A stretch of 35,514 nt of DNA from Variovorax sp. CAN15 (GTDB lineage: Bacteria > Pseudomonadota > Gammaproteobacteria > Burkholderiales > Burkholderiaceae_C), in NCBI RefSeq assembly GCF_030462475.1, contig NZ_JASMRZ010000060.1:1-35514 (forward strand). Direction: 5' to 3'. This document shows positions 1 through 8,138 of this stretch, one piece after another. Made by a program: the position numbers and the translations under genes. A model generated the notes under the pieces. The model was not told where the DNA came from, made no database searches, and worked only from the letters and a program-made list of their open reading frames with translations. The stretch's first letter is position 1. Each line of letters starts with the position of its first letter.

Positions 1-155
1 GCCGCGGCGAGGCCGAGGCCGGCTTCGTCTACCGCACCGACGCAGCCATCGCCGGCGACAAGGTGAAGATCGCCTTCACGCCCACCGGCCACACGCCCGT
101 GACCTACCCGATCGCCGTGGTCGCCGAGAGCAGGCAGAAGGCGCTGGCGGCCTGA
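1..155 (+). CDS. ModA-like molybdate/anion ABC transporter substrate-binding protein, C-terminal fragment
   Basis: Only the last ~50 codons are in the window; the reading frame starts at base 3 and stops with TGA at 153-155. The visible residues include AGFVYRTDA, a charged stretch, then PVTYPIAVV near the C-terminus. This is the usual end of ModA-type periplasmic binding proteins, which capture molybdate or a related oxyanion for an ABC importer. The next gene starts 16 bases downstream behind a GAGGGAAAGGA-like ribosome site, so the two may be co-transcribed. Such orphan ModA-like proteins also occur beside aromatic catabolism genes, so molybdate is not certain as substrate. The N-terminus and any signal peptide lie outside the window. 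Confidence 0.7.
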   Translation, partial: RGEAEAGFVYRTDAAIAGDKVKIAFTPTGHTPVTYPIAVVAESRQKALAA

Positions 156-171
156 GAGGGAAAGGAACATC

Positions 172-1227
172 ATGACCATCGCCATCCAACCCGCCGGCAA
201 CGTTGCAGCGGACCCGGTCGACCATCTGCTCGAGATCGGCCTGAAGGACCTCTGGTATCCGATCTGCCCCTCGGATTTCATCAAGGAGAACCCCGTCTCC
301 CTGCGCCGCCTCGGCCGCAAGCTTGCGCTGTGGCGCGACGGCGAGGGCGTGCTGCATGCACTGGAAGACCGCTGCCCGCACCGCGGCGCGCCGCTGTCGC
401 AGGGCGTGGTGCTGGGCGACCGGCTCTCGTGCCCGTACCACGGCGTGGAAGTGCGCCACGACGGCGTGGTCACGCGCGTGCCCGGCAGCCCCGGCTGCAA
501 GCTCGAAGGCTCGAAGGCCACGATGCACTTCCATGTGCAGGAGCGCGCGGGCGCCGTGTTCATCTACAACTCGAAGGAGCCGGTGGACGTGCCGCCGCCG
601 CTGGTGCTGCCCGAGCAGCTCACCGACGATGGCGAGTACAGCAGCTTCCTCTGCTACACCGAGTGGAAGGGCGACTACCGCTACGTGCTCGACAACGTGA
701 TGGACCCGATGCACGGCACCTACCTTCACAAGCAGTCGCACTCGATGGCCGAGGGCGATTCGAGCGCGAAGTTCGGCATCCGCCAGACCGACACCGGCTT
801 CGTGTTCGAGAAGGAAGGCCAGCGCAACGTCAACTTCGACTGGACCGAGTGGGCCGACACCGGCATCCATTGGATGCGCCTCGAAATCCCGTACCCGAAG
901 ACCGGCGGCCCCGGCGGCAACTTCATCATCATCGGCGCCTTCTCGCCCATCGTGAAGGGCATGACGGCCACCTTCTTCTGGCGCGTGCGCAAGCTGCAGC
1001 CGGGCTGGCAGCGCGACACCTGGCGCTTCCTCTACCGCAACCGCCTGGAGGCGCGCCATTGGCATGTGCTGGAGCAGGACCGCGTGATGCTCGAAGAGAT
1101 GGAAGCCGACGCCAACCAGCACGAGAACCTGTACCAGCACGACCTGGGCATCGTTCGACTGCGCCGTCACATGCGCAACCTCGCGGTCGCACAGCTCGCC
1201 GAAACGAACGAGGCCGCGGCGGCCTGA
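172..1227 (+). CDS. Rieske 2Fe-2S aromatic ring-hydroxylating / O-demethylating oxygenase, alpha subunit (VanA-like)
   Basis: The 351-residue protein is the terminal oxygenase of a two-component Rieske system. It would use electrons from the reductase encoded next to it to oxygenate an aromatic substrate. The Rieske cluster ligands are visible as Cys68-x-His70 and Cys87-x2-His90 (CPHRGAPL and CPYHG). The mononuclear iron site appears as DNVMDPMHGTYLHKQSH, with Asp178, His181 and His186, and an acidic residue near EQDRVMLEEM may be the third ligand. Length and arrangement match the single-subunit VanA/phenoxybenzoate dioxygenase type rather than the larger alpha subunits with a beta partner; no beta subunit is present. 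ATG at 172 follows a GGAAAGGA ribosome site. The substrate cannot be read from the sequence; the porin and MFS carrier downstream favour an organic acid. Confidence 0.9.
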   Translation: MTIAIQPAGNVAADPVDHLLEIGLKDLWYPICPSDFIKENPVSLRRLGRKLALWRDGEGVLHALEDRCPHRGAPLSQGVVLGDRLSCPYHGVEVRHDGVVTRVPGSPGCKLEGSKATMHFHVQERAGAVFIYNSKEPVDVPPPLVLPEQLTDDGEYSSFLCYTEWKGDYRYVLDNVMDPMHGTYLHKQSHSMAEGDSSAKFGIRQTDTGFVFEKEGQRNVNFDWTEWADTGIHWMRLEIPYPKTGGPGGNFIIIGAFSPIVKGMTATFFWRVRKLQPGWQRDTWRFLYRNRLEARHWHVLEQDRVMLEEMEADANQHENLYQHDLGIVRLRRHMRNLAVAQLAETNEAAAA

Positions 1228-1246
1228 CAGGGGAGAGAGCTTCGCC

Positions 1247-2215
1247 ATGTCTTCCCCAACGCTCAACGCCCTGGTGCACACCATGCGCTACGAGGCCGAC
1301 GGAATCGTGAGCGTCGAGTTCCGGCCGGCCACGCCCGAGGTGGATTTCCCCGCCTTCGAGGCCGGCTCCCACATCGACCTGCACCTGCCCAACGGGCTGG
1401 TGCGCAGCTACTCGCTGTGCAACCCATCGAGCGACCGCCAGCGCTACGTGGTGGGCGTGCTCAACGACCGCAAGAGCCGTGGCGGCTCGCGCTACGTGCA
1501 CCAGCAGCTGCGCGTGGGAATGACGCTGCCCATCTCGACCCCGCGCAACAACTTCAGGCTGCAAGAGGGAGCCGAACGCTCGGTGCTCGTGGCCGGCGGC
1601 ATCGGCGTGACGCCCATCTGGTGCATGCTGCAGCGGCTGGTGGCCATCGGCAAGCCGGTCGAGATCGTCTACTGCGCCCGCACCCGCAAGGAAGCGGCCT
1701 TCTACGAGGCCATCGAGGCGCTCGCCAAAGAGAAGTCGGTGCAGCTCACCTGGCATTTCGACGACGAGAAGGGCGCGCCGCCCAGGCTGGCCGAACTGCT
1801 GTCGGGCAAGGGTGCTTCGAGCCACTACTACTGCTGCGGGCCCACGCCGATGCTCGATGCCTTCGAGAAGAGCTGCGAGCAACTGGGCTATGCCAACGCG
1901 CACATCGAGCGCTTCGCCGCCGTGCAGGTGGAATCGGGCGCCGCCTCGCAGGCCTGCGTGGTGGAGTGTGCCAGGAGCGGCAGGAGCGTCGAGGTGCCGG
2001 CGGGCAAGTCGATCCTCGACAGCCTGATCGACGCCGGACTCAACCCCGATCACAGCTGCAAGGAAGGCGTGTGCGGCGCCTGCGAGACGGCGGTGCTCGA
2101 GGGCGATATCGACCATCACGACGGCATCCTCACCAAGATCGAACGTGCGTCCAACAAGACCATGATGATCTGCGTCTCTCGCTGCAAGGGCGAGCGGCTG
2201 GTGCTCGACATCTGA
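1247..2215 (+). CDS. VanB-type oxidoreductase (flavin, NAD(P)H and plant-type 2Fe-2S domains)
   Basis: This 322-residue reductase passes electrons from NAD(P)H through flavin to a 2Fe-2S cluster, and then to the Rieske oxygenase upstream. In order it has a flavin-binding barrel (RSYSLCNP at about 53-60), a nucleotide-binding domain (VAGGIGVTPI at 115-124; CCGPTPM at 196-202) and a C-terminal plant-type ferredoxin domain with Cys271, Cys276, Cys279 and Cys309 (CKEGVCGAC, then MICVSRC). This domain order is that of the phthalate dioxygenase reductase/VanB family. ATG at 1247 lies 19 bases after the oxygenase stop with GGGGAGAGAG upstream, so the pair is almost certainly one operon. VanB itself is one possibility, but the partner's substrate is unknown. 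Confidence 0.9.
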   Translation: MSSPTLNALVHTMRYEADGIVSVEFRPATPEVDFPAFEAGSHIDLHLPNGLVRSYSLCNPSSDRQRYVVGVLNDRKSRGGSRYVHQQLRVGMTLPISTPRNNFRLQEGAERSVLVAGGIGVTPIWCMLQRLVAIGKPVEIVYCARTRKEAAFYEAIEALAKEKSVQLTWHFDDEKGAPPRLAELLSGKGASSHYYCCGPTPMLDAFEKSCEQLGYANAHIERFAAVQVESGAASQACVVECARSGRSVEVPAGKSILDSLIDAGLNPDHSCKEGVCGACETAVLEGDIDHHDGILTKIERASNKTMMICVSRCKGERLVLDI

Positions 2216-2259
2216 ACAGGGCCGAAGGCCGACAGAAGAAAACTACCCGAGACAACTCA

Positions 2260-3366
2260 ATGAAAAAGTACCTGATCGCGCTGGCTGCGGCCAGCGGGGC
2301 TGGCGCAGCGCTGGCCCAATCTTCCCTCACCCTCTTCGGCGTGGTCGATGCGGCCGTCACCTACACCAAGGGCAGCGGCGCCGGTTCGGCCAGCAGAACT
2401 CAGCTGACCAACAGCGGCAACATGTTCAGCCGCCTGGGCTTTCGCGGCACCGAGGACCTGGGCGGCGGCTACTCGGCCAACTTCTGGCTCGAGATGGGCC
2501 TTCAGAACGACAGCGCACTGGGCTTTCCTTCGAACTCGAACAACCAAGCCAGCGGCAACGGGCCGGCGGGCGTGCTGAGTTTCAACCGCCGCTCCACTGT
2601 GAGCCTGGCCGGTCCCTTCGGCGAAGTGCGGCTCGGCCGCGACTACGTGCCGGCCTTCTGGAACACCGCCATCTTCGATCCCTTCGGCACGGGCGGTGGC
2701 ATCGGCGCCAACCAGATCTACTTCTCGAGCCTGGGCGGTCTCGTCGCGCCCACGGGAACGCGCGCATCGAACAGCATCGGCTACCTGCTGCCGGCCAGCC
2801 TCGGCGGTTTCTATGGGCAGGTGATGTATGCCATGGGCGAGAACGACTCCAGATCGGTGCTGCCGGGCACGCTGGTGTCGAACAGGCACGACGGCGACCA
2901 CACCGGCGCGCGCTTCGGCTACCAGGGCGGTGGCCTCAACATCGCGCTGGCCACCGGCCGCACGCGCTATGCGAGCGGCGACCTGCGCGTGACCAACCTC
3001 GGCGCCTCCTACACCTTCGATGCCTCGCTCATGAACCTCAAGCTCACGAGCGAGCTGTACAAGGAGTCGAAGGGCACCACCGATGCCAAGGGCGTGCTGA
3101 TCGGCTTCCAGCTGCCCATCGGGCCCGGCGAGATCAAGGCCTCATATGCGCGCTACCGGCTGGAGCCAGCGGGCGCGCTGCTGAAGCCCACCTCGTCGAA
3201 GCTGGCCATCGGCTATGTGCACAACCTCTCCAAGCGCACGGCGCTGTACGCAACCATCGCGCGCATCAGCAACAGCAACGGTGCATCGCAGGCGCTCTCG
3301 GGCGCGATCACCGCGCCGAACCGTGCCTCCAGCGGCACCGAGTTCGGCATGCGCCACATGTTCTAG
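2260..3366 (+). CDS. Gram-negative porin (Burkholderia/Comamonadaceae trimeric type)
   Basis: The 368-residue protein starts with a signal peptide (MKKYLIALAAASGAGAALAQ), followed by SSLTLFGVVDAAVTY, the typical first beta strand of Omp32-like porins. It goes on with alternating polar/aromatic strands, an RLGFRGTEDLGGG turn and an FNRRSTVSLAGPFGEVRLGRDY segment that is characteristic of the family. It ends in MRHMF, with the C-terminal phenylalanine recognised by the outer-membrane assembly machinery. The function is passive diffusion of small, often anionic, solutes across the outer membrane. Its place 44 bases after the oxygenase reductase and before an MFS carrier suggests substrate-specific entry. 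The start is the ATG that gives a proper signal peptide; the open frame continues upstream without coding value. Confidence 0.92.
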   Translation: MKKYLIALAAASGAGAALAQSSLTLFGVVDAAVTYTKGSGAGSASRTQLTNSGNMFSRLGFRGTEDLGGGYSANFWLEMGLQNDSALGFPSNSNNQASGNGPAGVLSFNRRSTVSLAGPFGEVRLGRDYVPAFWNTAIFDPFGTGGGIGANQIYFSSLGGLVAPTGTRASNSIGYLLPASLGGFYGQVMYAMGENDSRSVLPGTLVSNRHDGDHTGARFGYQGGGLNIALATGRTRYASGDLRVTNLGASYTFDASLMNLKLTSELYKESKGTTDAKGVLIGFQLPIGPGEIKASYARYRLEPAGALLKPTSSKLAIGYVHNLSKRTALYATIARISNSNGASQALSGAITAPNRASSGTEFGMRHMF

Positions 3367-3403
3367 GCGCGCGCCCTTTCACCCTCACCTGGCAGGACCG
3401 GCC

Positions 3404-4744
3404 ATGCAGAACAGCAGCAACAACAGCAGCAAGAACGACAAGAGCCTTCGGTGGTACGGCGTCATCACGCTGTTCGTGATCGTCGCCATCTCCTACGTGG
3501 ACCGCATCAACATCGCGGTGCTGATCACCGACGCGGCCTTCCTCAACCACGTGGGCCTCGCGGCCACCGACCGCGTGAGCCAGGGCTTCCTGGCAACGGC
3601 CTTCATGCTGGGCTATGGCGTGTCGGCCTTCGTGCTCACGCCGTTCTGCTCGGCGCTCTTCGGCGTGCGGCGCAGTCTGGTCTACGGGCTGATCCTCTGG
3701 GGCGTGGTGACATGGGCCTCGCCGATGTTCCACAGCTACGGCCTGTTGCTGGCCTCGCGCGTGCTGCTGGGCGTGTCGGAGGGGCCTCTCTTCTCTCTGG
3801 CCTCGGCGTACATCAAGGCGCACTTCCGCAGCGACGAGAACGGCAAGCCCAACGCCTTCGTCAACATGGGCACGGGAATGGGGCTGGCCATCGGTTATCC
3901 GCTGGTGGGCTGGCTGCTCACGCAGTTCGCGTGGGACAGCTCCTTCCACGTGCTCGGCGTGCTGAACATCGCGCTCGGCATTCCGCTGGTGCTGGCCTTC
4001 GTGCGCATGCCGGCGGGACATGGCGATGGCGTGAAGCCGTCGTCCTTCGGCGAGGCGATGTCGCGCGTGGGCGGCATCGTGAAGGGCGCGCTGCAGACGC
4101 GGCACCTGTTCCTCATCACGCTGCTGACCTCGGCGGCGCTGGCCTACCTCTGGGGCAGCAGCAACTGGCTGCCGACCTACCTGCGCGAGGCGCGCGGCTT
4201 CTCGATGCGCGAGATGGGCTGGCTGGCCTCGCTGCCGCAGTACGCCACCGTGCTCGCGGTGTTCGTGGGCGGCGTGCTGATCGACAAGGTGGGGCGCGAG
4301 CGCGTGCCCTTCATCTTCATGGGCGCGAGCGTGGGCGTGGCGCTGTCGGTGCTGATGGCCATCAATGCGCAAGACCCGTATGCGGCGGCGTGCTGTCTGG
4401 TGGCGGCCAACTTCTTCTGGGGCCTGCAGAGCCCCGCCATTCCGAGCACGGTGCAGTACTGCTCGCGGCCCGAGCACACGGCCAGTGCCTTCGGCGTGAC
4501 CAACGGCGTGGGCAGCCTCGTGGCGGGCTTCATGCCGGCGCTGATGGGCGGCGTGATCGGCGCAATGTCGCATGGCGTGGGCGCCAGTCCCGCTGCATCG
4601 GCGGCTTCGTCGGCCTCCGGTTTCTTCGCTGGTTTTGCATTGCTCATCGGCACGCAGATCGTGGTGTTCGGCTGCGGCTTCATGCTGTGGCTGCGCGACC
4701 GCTCGCACGGCGCGCACACAGTCTCTGGTTCACAGCTTTCATAG
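3404..4744 (+). CDS. MFS transporter, anion:cation symporter (ACS)-like family
   Basis: This 446-residue inner-membrane carrier has about twelve hydrophobic segments. The first ends in SYVDRINIAVL, the D-R-x-N signature of the anion:cation symporter family (glucarate, phthalate and hexuronate carriers). A second conserved stretch, RVLLGVSEGPLFSLASAYIKAHF, corresponds to the family's TM4-5 motif. The short polar N-terminus (MQNSSNNSSKNDKS) is cytoplasmic. It probably imports an organic acid by proton symport and completes a porin-carrier-oxygenase set. ATG at 3404 gives the usual family length; an upstream extension would run into the porin gene. The low-complexity AAS-rich segment near residue 400 is in a loop before the last membrane segments. 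Confidence 0.87.
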   Translation: MQNSSNNSSKNDKSLRWYGVITLFVIVAISYVDRINIAVLITDAAFLNHVGLAATDRVSQGFLATAFMLGYGVSAFVLTPFCSALFGVRRSLVYGLILWGVVTWASPMFHSYGLLLASRVLLGVSEGPLFSLASAYIKAHFRSDENGKPNAFVNMGTGMGLAIGYPLVGWLLTQFAWDSSFHVLGVLNIALGIPLVLAFVRMPAGHGDGVKPSSFGEAMSRVGGIVKGALQTRHLFLITLLTSAALAYLWGSSNWLPTYLREARGFSMREMGWLASLPQYATVLAVFVGGVLIDKVGRERVPFIFMGASVGVALSVLMAINAQDPYAAACCLVAANFFWGLQSPAIPSTVQYCSRPEHTASAFGVTNGVGSLVAGFMPALMGGVIGAMSHGVGASPAASAASSASGFFAGFALLIGTQIVVFGCGFMLWLRDRSHGAHTVSGSQLS

Positions 4745-4856
4745 GCTTTTCGAAGGCTTGTACCTTCGTACTGTGGCCGTCGCGTCACAGTGCCGCGTGC
4801 CGTTTTCCGTCATCTGCGTGAGCAGGTGTTTCGGCGGCTGAACCATCTTCGTATTG

Positions 4857-4879
4857 CATGGCATGCACCGCATGCCATG
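4857..4879. repeat. Perfect 10-bp inverted repeat with 3-base loop
   Basis: CATGGCATGC (4857-4866) and GCATGCCATG (4870-4879) are exact reverse complements around ACC. Each arm is itself rich in CATG/GCATGC self-complementarity. No T-run follows on either strand, so an intrinsic terminator is unlikely. A dimer-binding operator or an RNA hairpin at the end of the MFS transcript is possible. The site lies ~110 bases after the MFS stop. Confidence 0.6.
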
Positions 4880-4935
4880 ACGCCATTCGGCCTATGGCGC
4901 GCGAACATTTTGAGAAAGAAAAGTTCCGCGATTCG

Positions 4936-4964
4936 TTGAGCGCACAGCGTCCATCAGCTACAAC
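4936..4964 (+). promoter_or_regulatory. Possible sigma70 promoter
   Basis: TTGAGC (4936-4941) and TACAAC (4959-4964) each match four of six consensus bases and are separated by exactly 17 bases in a locally less GC-rich stretch. It could serve the tiny exported-like frame at 4989/4995 or the M1 peptidase gene as a long leader. This is pattern matching only. Confidence 0.3.
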
Positions 4965-5399
4965 TGCGTGACATCAATGGACGAGGGAATGCGCGTGAAA
5001 TCAACGACAAGAGCCGCAGCAAGTCTTGCCATCGCCAACACGGCCAGCACTGTTTCCGCTTCGTGCAAGTGCATCGCGCCGACGATGCGCATGCACTGAC
5101 GAAGGCCTTCGCGCTACAAGCCCGCCTCCGCATCCCATCACCCGCGATCGACGGGAATGGAACCGCTCACCCCACGAATCCTGGGACCGCCGCTTCGCGC
5201 GCGGTGTGACCCTGCATGACTGTGTGGTCCTGACGAACGCCTGAGTTCGCCGGGAGGGCACCTTGTTGCCCGTTTCTTCCCGATTCCCCCGTTGTCCATC
5301 TCACTCATCACCGCGCGCGTCTTGCGCATCGCAGGCTATCCGCCGGCGCATGCGAAGGCGGCGCATGTTTCTTCTTACCAAGAGTACTCAGAGGCGATC

Positions 5400-7640
5400 A
5401 TGAAAAGATTCAATACACCCGTGGTCAATCATCTTGCCATCACCGCGGTGACCCTTGCCGTCCTCACGGCTTGCGGCGGCGGCGGAGACAGTGGTGGCGC
5501 TTCGCTGGGCGGTGCCGGCACCGGACTCAGCGCACCTTCGGATCAGGTGGTTTCCGCTCCCGTGTCCGATCCCACCGCGAAGGCTCCGGACGACGGCGCA
5601 CCCAACCTCGCGGACAACTCGGCTTCATCCGTCGACCGCTCGGCCAGGCCGATGGAACTGCCCGACACCGTCTGGCCCAGCAACTACAAGCTGTGGTTCC
5701 GGCCCGATGCGGCGCTCAAGACCTTCGTGGGTCGCGGCGACGTGGAGATCGAAGTGCTCAAGCCGGTGGACGCCATCGTCGTCGCCGCGCACAACCTGAA
5801 CTTCGCCAAGGGCCGAACCACGCTGCGCAAGGTGTCGAACCCCGGCGAGGCGATCCCGCTCATTCCCACGCCGCAGACGCTGGGCGACTTCGTGCAGCTG
5901 CGGCTGAACGACGGCCAGATCGCCAAGGGCAAGTACCTGCTGCACATGGAGTGGGACGGCAAGATCCAGTTTTCCGACGCGGAGTACTGCCCGCCCGCCG
6001 AAGTGGCGCGCAACCCGTTCTGCTCGGCCGCCACCGGCATCTTCAAGGTCGGCCTCTCGACACCCGAAGGCGTGAGCAGCGACGCCATCGTGACGCAGGG
6101 CGAGACCAACTACGCGCGGCAGTGGTTCCCGGGGTGGGACGAGCCGGCCTTCCGCCACACCTTCGAGATCTCGGCCGAGGTGCCGGGCGACTGGAAGACG
6201 GTGTCCAACGGCGCGCAGACCGAGGCGACCAGGCTGCCCGACGGCTACCAGCGCGTGGCATTCGAGAAGACGCCCTCGATGCCGATGTACCTGACCTTCT
6301 TCGGCGGCGGCAAGTTCGACATCCTGGCCGACAAGTTCAAGAACCCGCTGGACGGCAGCGAGATGCCGCTGCGCTGGTTCACGCCGCCGGGCCGCTCCGA
6401 CTGGGCCAAGTTCGCGATGGAGTGGACCAAGGTGTCGATGGACTACTACTACAACTACACGGGCATCCCGCTGCCCTTCAAGAAGTTCGACACCGTCGCG
6501 GCCAACGACAGCTACGACAACAAGCCCAACACCGGCTTCGGCGGCATGGAGAACTGGGGCTCGATCTTCGAGTTCGCCGACTCGGTGCTCACCAAGCCGG
6601 GAGACACGCCCACGCTGTATTCGGTGACGGTGGTGACGCACGAGGTGGCGCACCAGTGGTTCGGTGACCTGGTCACGCTCGACTGGTGGGACAACGTGTG
6701 GCTCAACGAGTCGTTCGCGCGCTGGTTCGAAAGGCGCACCACGATCAAGTTCCACCCCGAGTACTACAGCTTCTCCGACTACGTGCTCGACAAGCACAAC
6801 GTGATCGTGGCCGACCTGAAGAACACGGCCGTGCCGGTGCAGCGCAACCTCAACGACGCGGGCTCGTTCGGCTTCATCAGCCCGTCGATCTTCGTCTACA
6901 ACAAGGGCAGCCACGTGCTGGAGACCATCCAGAACTACATCGGCGAGGAGGCGATGCAGAAGGGCCTGCGCATCTACCTGAAGGACTACGCCTTCGGCAA
7001 CGTCACGCCCTCGCGCCTGTGGAGCTCGCTGGAGAAGGCCAGCAACGGCAAGAAGGTGAGCGAGATCGGCGACAGCCTGATCCGCCAGACCGGCATTCCG
7101 CTGCTCACGGTGGACGCGCAGTGCGCGGGCAACAGCACCTACGTGAACATCACGCAGGAGGCTTTCCCCAACCAGAACCTGTACCCGGCATCGACGTGGA
7201 CCATTCCGGTGACGCTGGCCTACGGCGACTCGATGGAACAGCGCAAGACCTTCGTGATGTCGGGCAACAGCACGCAGGTCGAGCTGCCGGGTTGCACCGC
7301 GGTGCTGGCCGGGCCGACCGGGCAGGACTACTACGTGAGCAACTACAGCGCCCCCTCGTGGAGCGCGCTGCTGGCCAAGGCGCAGAACTTCGCGGGCAAC
7401 AAGCCGCTGCTGCTGAACATCGAGCGCGACGCGTTCCGGCTGCTGGGCGTGGGCCGCATCACGCAGGCGCAGTACGACCAGATCAAGGGCGTGCTGAACC
7501 TGCCTGCGCCACTGCTGGCGAAGACGCAGGTGAGCGAGCAGAAGATGATGGCGGTGGCCACCGGCGCGGAGAAGGAGGAGTACCCGCATGCGCTGCGCTT
7601 CCAGGGCAGCCTGAAGCTGCGCGACAACGAGAAGCGCTGA
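5400..7640 (+). CDS. M1 family zinc aminopeptidase, lipoprotein
   Basis: The 746-residue protein is a predicted lipoprotein with the lipobox LTAC (Cys25). A Gly/Ser/Ala/Pro-rich linker follows to about residue 85. The catalytic region is clear: GGMENWG (381-387) is the GAMEN-type exopeptidase motif; HEVAH (414-418) with Glu437 in NESFA gives the zinc ligands His414, His418 and Glu437 and catalytic Glu415; and FVYNKG carries the expected catalytic tyrosine. M1 enzymes remove N-terminal residues from peptides. The protein is shorter than the ~880-residue eukaryotic and PepN enzymes and has a reduced C-terminal domain. ATG at 5400 is chosen because it puts the lipobox at the right distance. An envelope location, for trimming peptides before uptake, is inferred. 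Confidence 0.9.
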   Translation: MKRFNTPVVNHLAITAVTLAVLTACGGGGDSGGASLGGAGTGLSAPSDQVVSAPVSDPTAKAPDDGAPNLADNSASSVDRSARPMELPDTVWPSNYKLWFRPDAALKTFVGRGDVEIEVLKPVDAIVVAAHNLNFAKGRTTLRKVSNPGEAIPLIPTPQTLGDFVQLRLNDGQIAKGKYLLHMEWDGKIQFSDAEYCPPAEVARNPFCSAATGIFKVGLSTPEGVSSDAIVTQGETNYARQWFPGWDEPAFRHTFEISAEVPGDWKTVSNGAQTEATRLPDGYQRVAFEKTPSMPMYLTFFGGGKFDILADKFKNPLDGSEMPLRWFTPPGRSDWAKFAMEWTKVSMDYYYNYTGIPLPFKKFDTVAANDSYDNKPNTGFGGMENWGSIFEFADSVLTKPGDTPTLYSVTVVTHEVAHQWFGDLVTLDWWDNVWLNESFARWFERRTTIKFHPEYYSFSDYVLDKHNVIVADLKNTAVPVQRNLNDAGSFGFISPSIFVYNKGSHVLETIQNYIGEEAMQKGLRIYLKDYAFGNVTPSRLWSSLEKASNGKKVSEIGDSLIRQTGIPLLTVDAQCAGNSTYVNITQEAFPNQNLYPASTWTIPVTLAYGDSMEQRKTFVMSGNSTQVELPGCTAVLAGPTGQDYYVSNYSAPSWSALLAKAQNFAGNKPLLLNIERDAFRLLGVGRITQAQYDQIKGVLNLPAPLLAKTQVSEQKMMAVATGAEKEEYPHALRFQGSLKLRDNEKR

Positions 7641-7708
7641 GCATCGCCTGAACCCGGCACGTGCCGCCCGCATCAACGGCGGCGCGTGCCCCTTCGACAA
7701 GGACCATC

Positions 7709-8128
7709 ATGAACACAGCATTGAAATGGCTGACCGTGGGTGCATCGGCATTGCTGCTGGCTGCCTGCGGCGTGAACAGCGGCAGCAGCAGCGCACCTGA
7801 GGCCGAGCTGGTCGGCACCTACGCCGTGAAGCAGAACGGCGCGCTCAAGGAGCTCATCAAGATCGAACGGCAGGGCGACGGCTACGTGATGCGCGACAAG
7901 GTGCGCACGCCCGAGTGGAGCGAGCCGAAGATGACGATGAAGCCCGTGACGCGCGAGCACTGGAGCCGCATCACCACCGACCAGGAGAACACCGCCTTCG
8001 TCGGCGTGGCGAGCGAGCAGCTCGGCATCTTCAAGGTGCCGGCGGGCTGGCGGAAGAACGGCTTCCAGACCTCGACCGGCTACTTCCTCTTCTATTCGCG
8101 CGGGCCGGTGGAGGCGTACAAGCTCTGA
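7709..8128 (+). CDS. Small lipoprotein of unknown function
   Basis: The 139-residue protein begins MNTALKWLTVGASALLLAACG, a signal peptide with lipobox LAAC (Cys20), followed by a Ser-rich linker. The ~110-residue mature part has LVGTYAVKQNGALKELIKIERQGDGYVMRDK and later a GIFKVPAGWRKNGF segment. This alternating pattern suggests a small beta-rich fold. I do not recognise the family. It starts 69 bases after the M1 peptidase stop on the same strand and may be co-expressed with it. ATG at 7709 is chosen for the signal peptide; the open frame upstream has no coding character. Confidence 0.75.
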   Translation: MNTALKWLTVGASALLLAACGVNSGSSSAPEAELVGTYAVKQNGALKELIKIERQGDGYVMRDKVRTPEWSEPKMTMKPVTREHWSRITTDQENTAFVGVASEQLGIFKVPAGWRKNGFQTSTGYFLFYSRGPVEAYKL

Positions 8129-8138
8129 AGCAGCGAGC

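Larger units (their letters stand above)
4745..5399. other. 655-bp gene-poor region between the MFS gene and the M1 peptidase gene
   Basis: No convincing gene is present. It holds a short hairpin (CGAAGG/CCTTCG, 4751-4768) without a T-run, a perfect 10-bp inverted repeat (4857-4879), and a weak sigma70-like promoter (4936-4964). About 30 bases after the promoter is a tiny frame from ATG 4989 or GTG 4995 to the stop at 5097-5099. It is 34-36 codons and reads like a signal peptide (AAASLAIANTASTVSA) that ends after two Cys; GAGGGA lies before the GTG. It may be a decayed exported-protein gene. The rest, about 5100-5399, shows nothing recognisable. Confidence 0.5.

Noticed and set aside
4751..4768. 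Hairpin CGAAGG/CCTTCG after the MFS gene as an intrinsic terminator
   Set aside because: Only six pairs and no T-run after it on either strand.
5625..7700. 691-codon minus-strand frame opposite the M1 peptidase
   Set aside because: Low-complexity His/Val/Arg composition and no recognisable motif; shadow of the peptidase codon bias.
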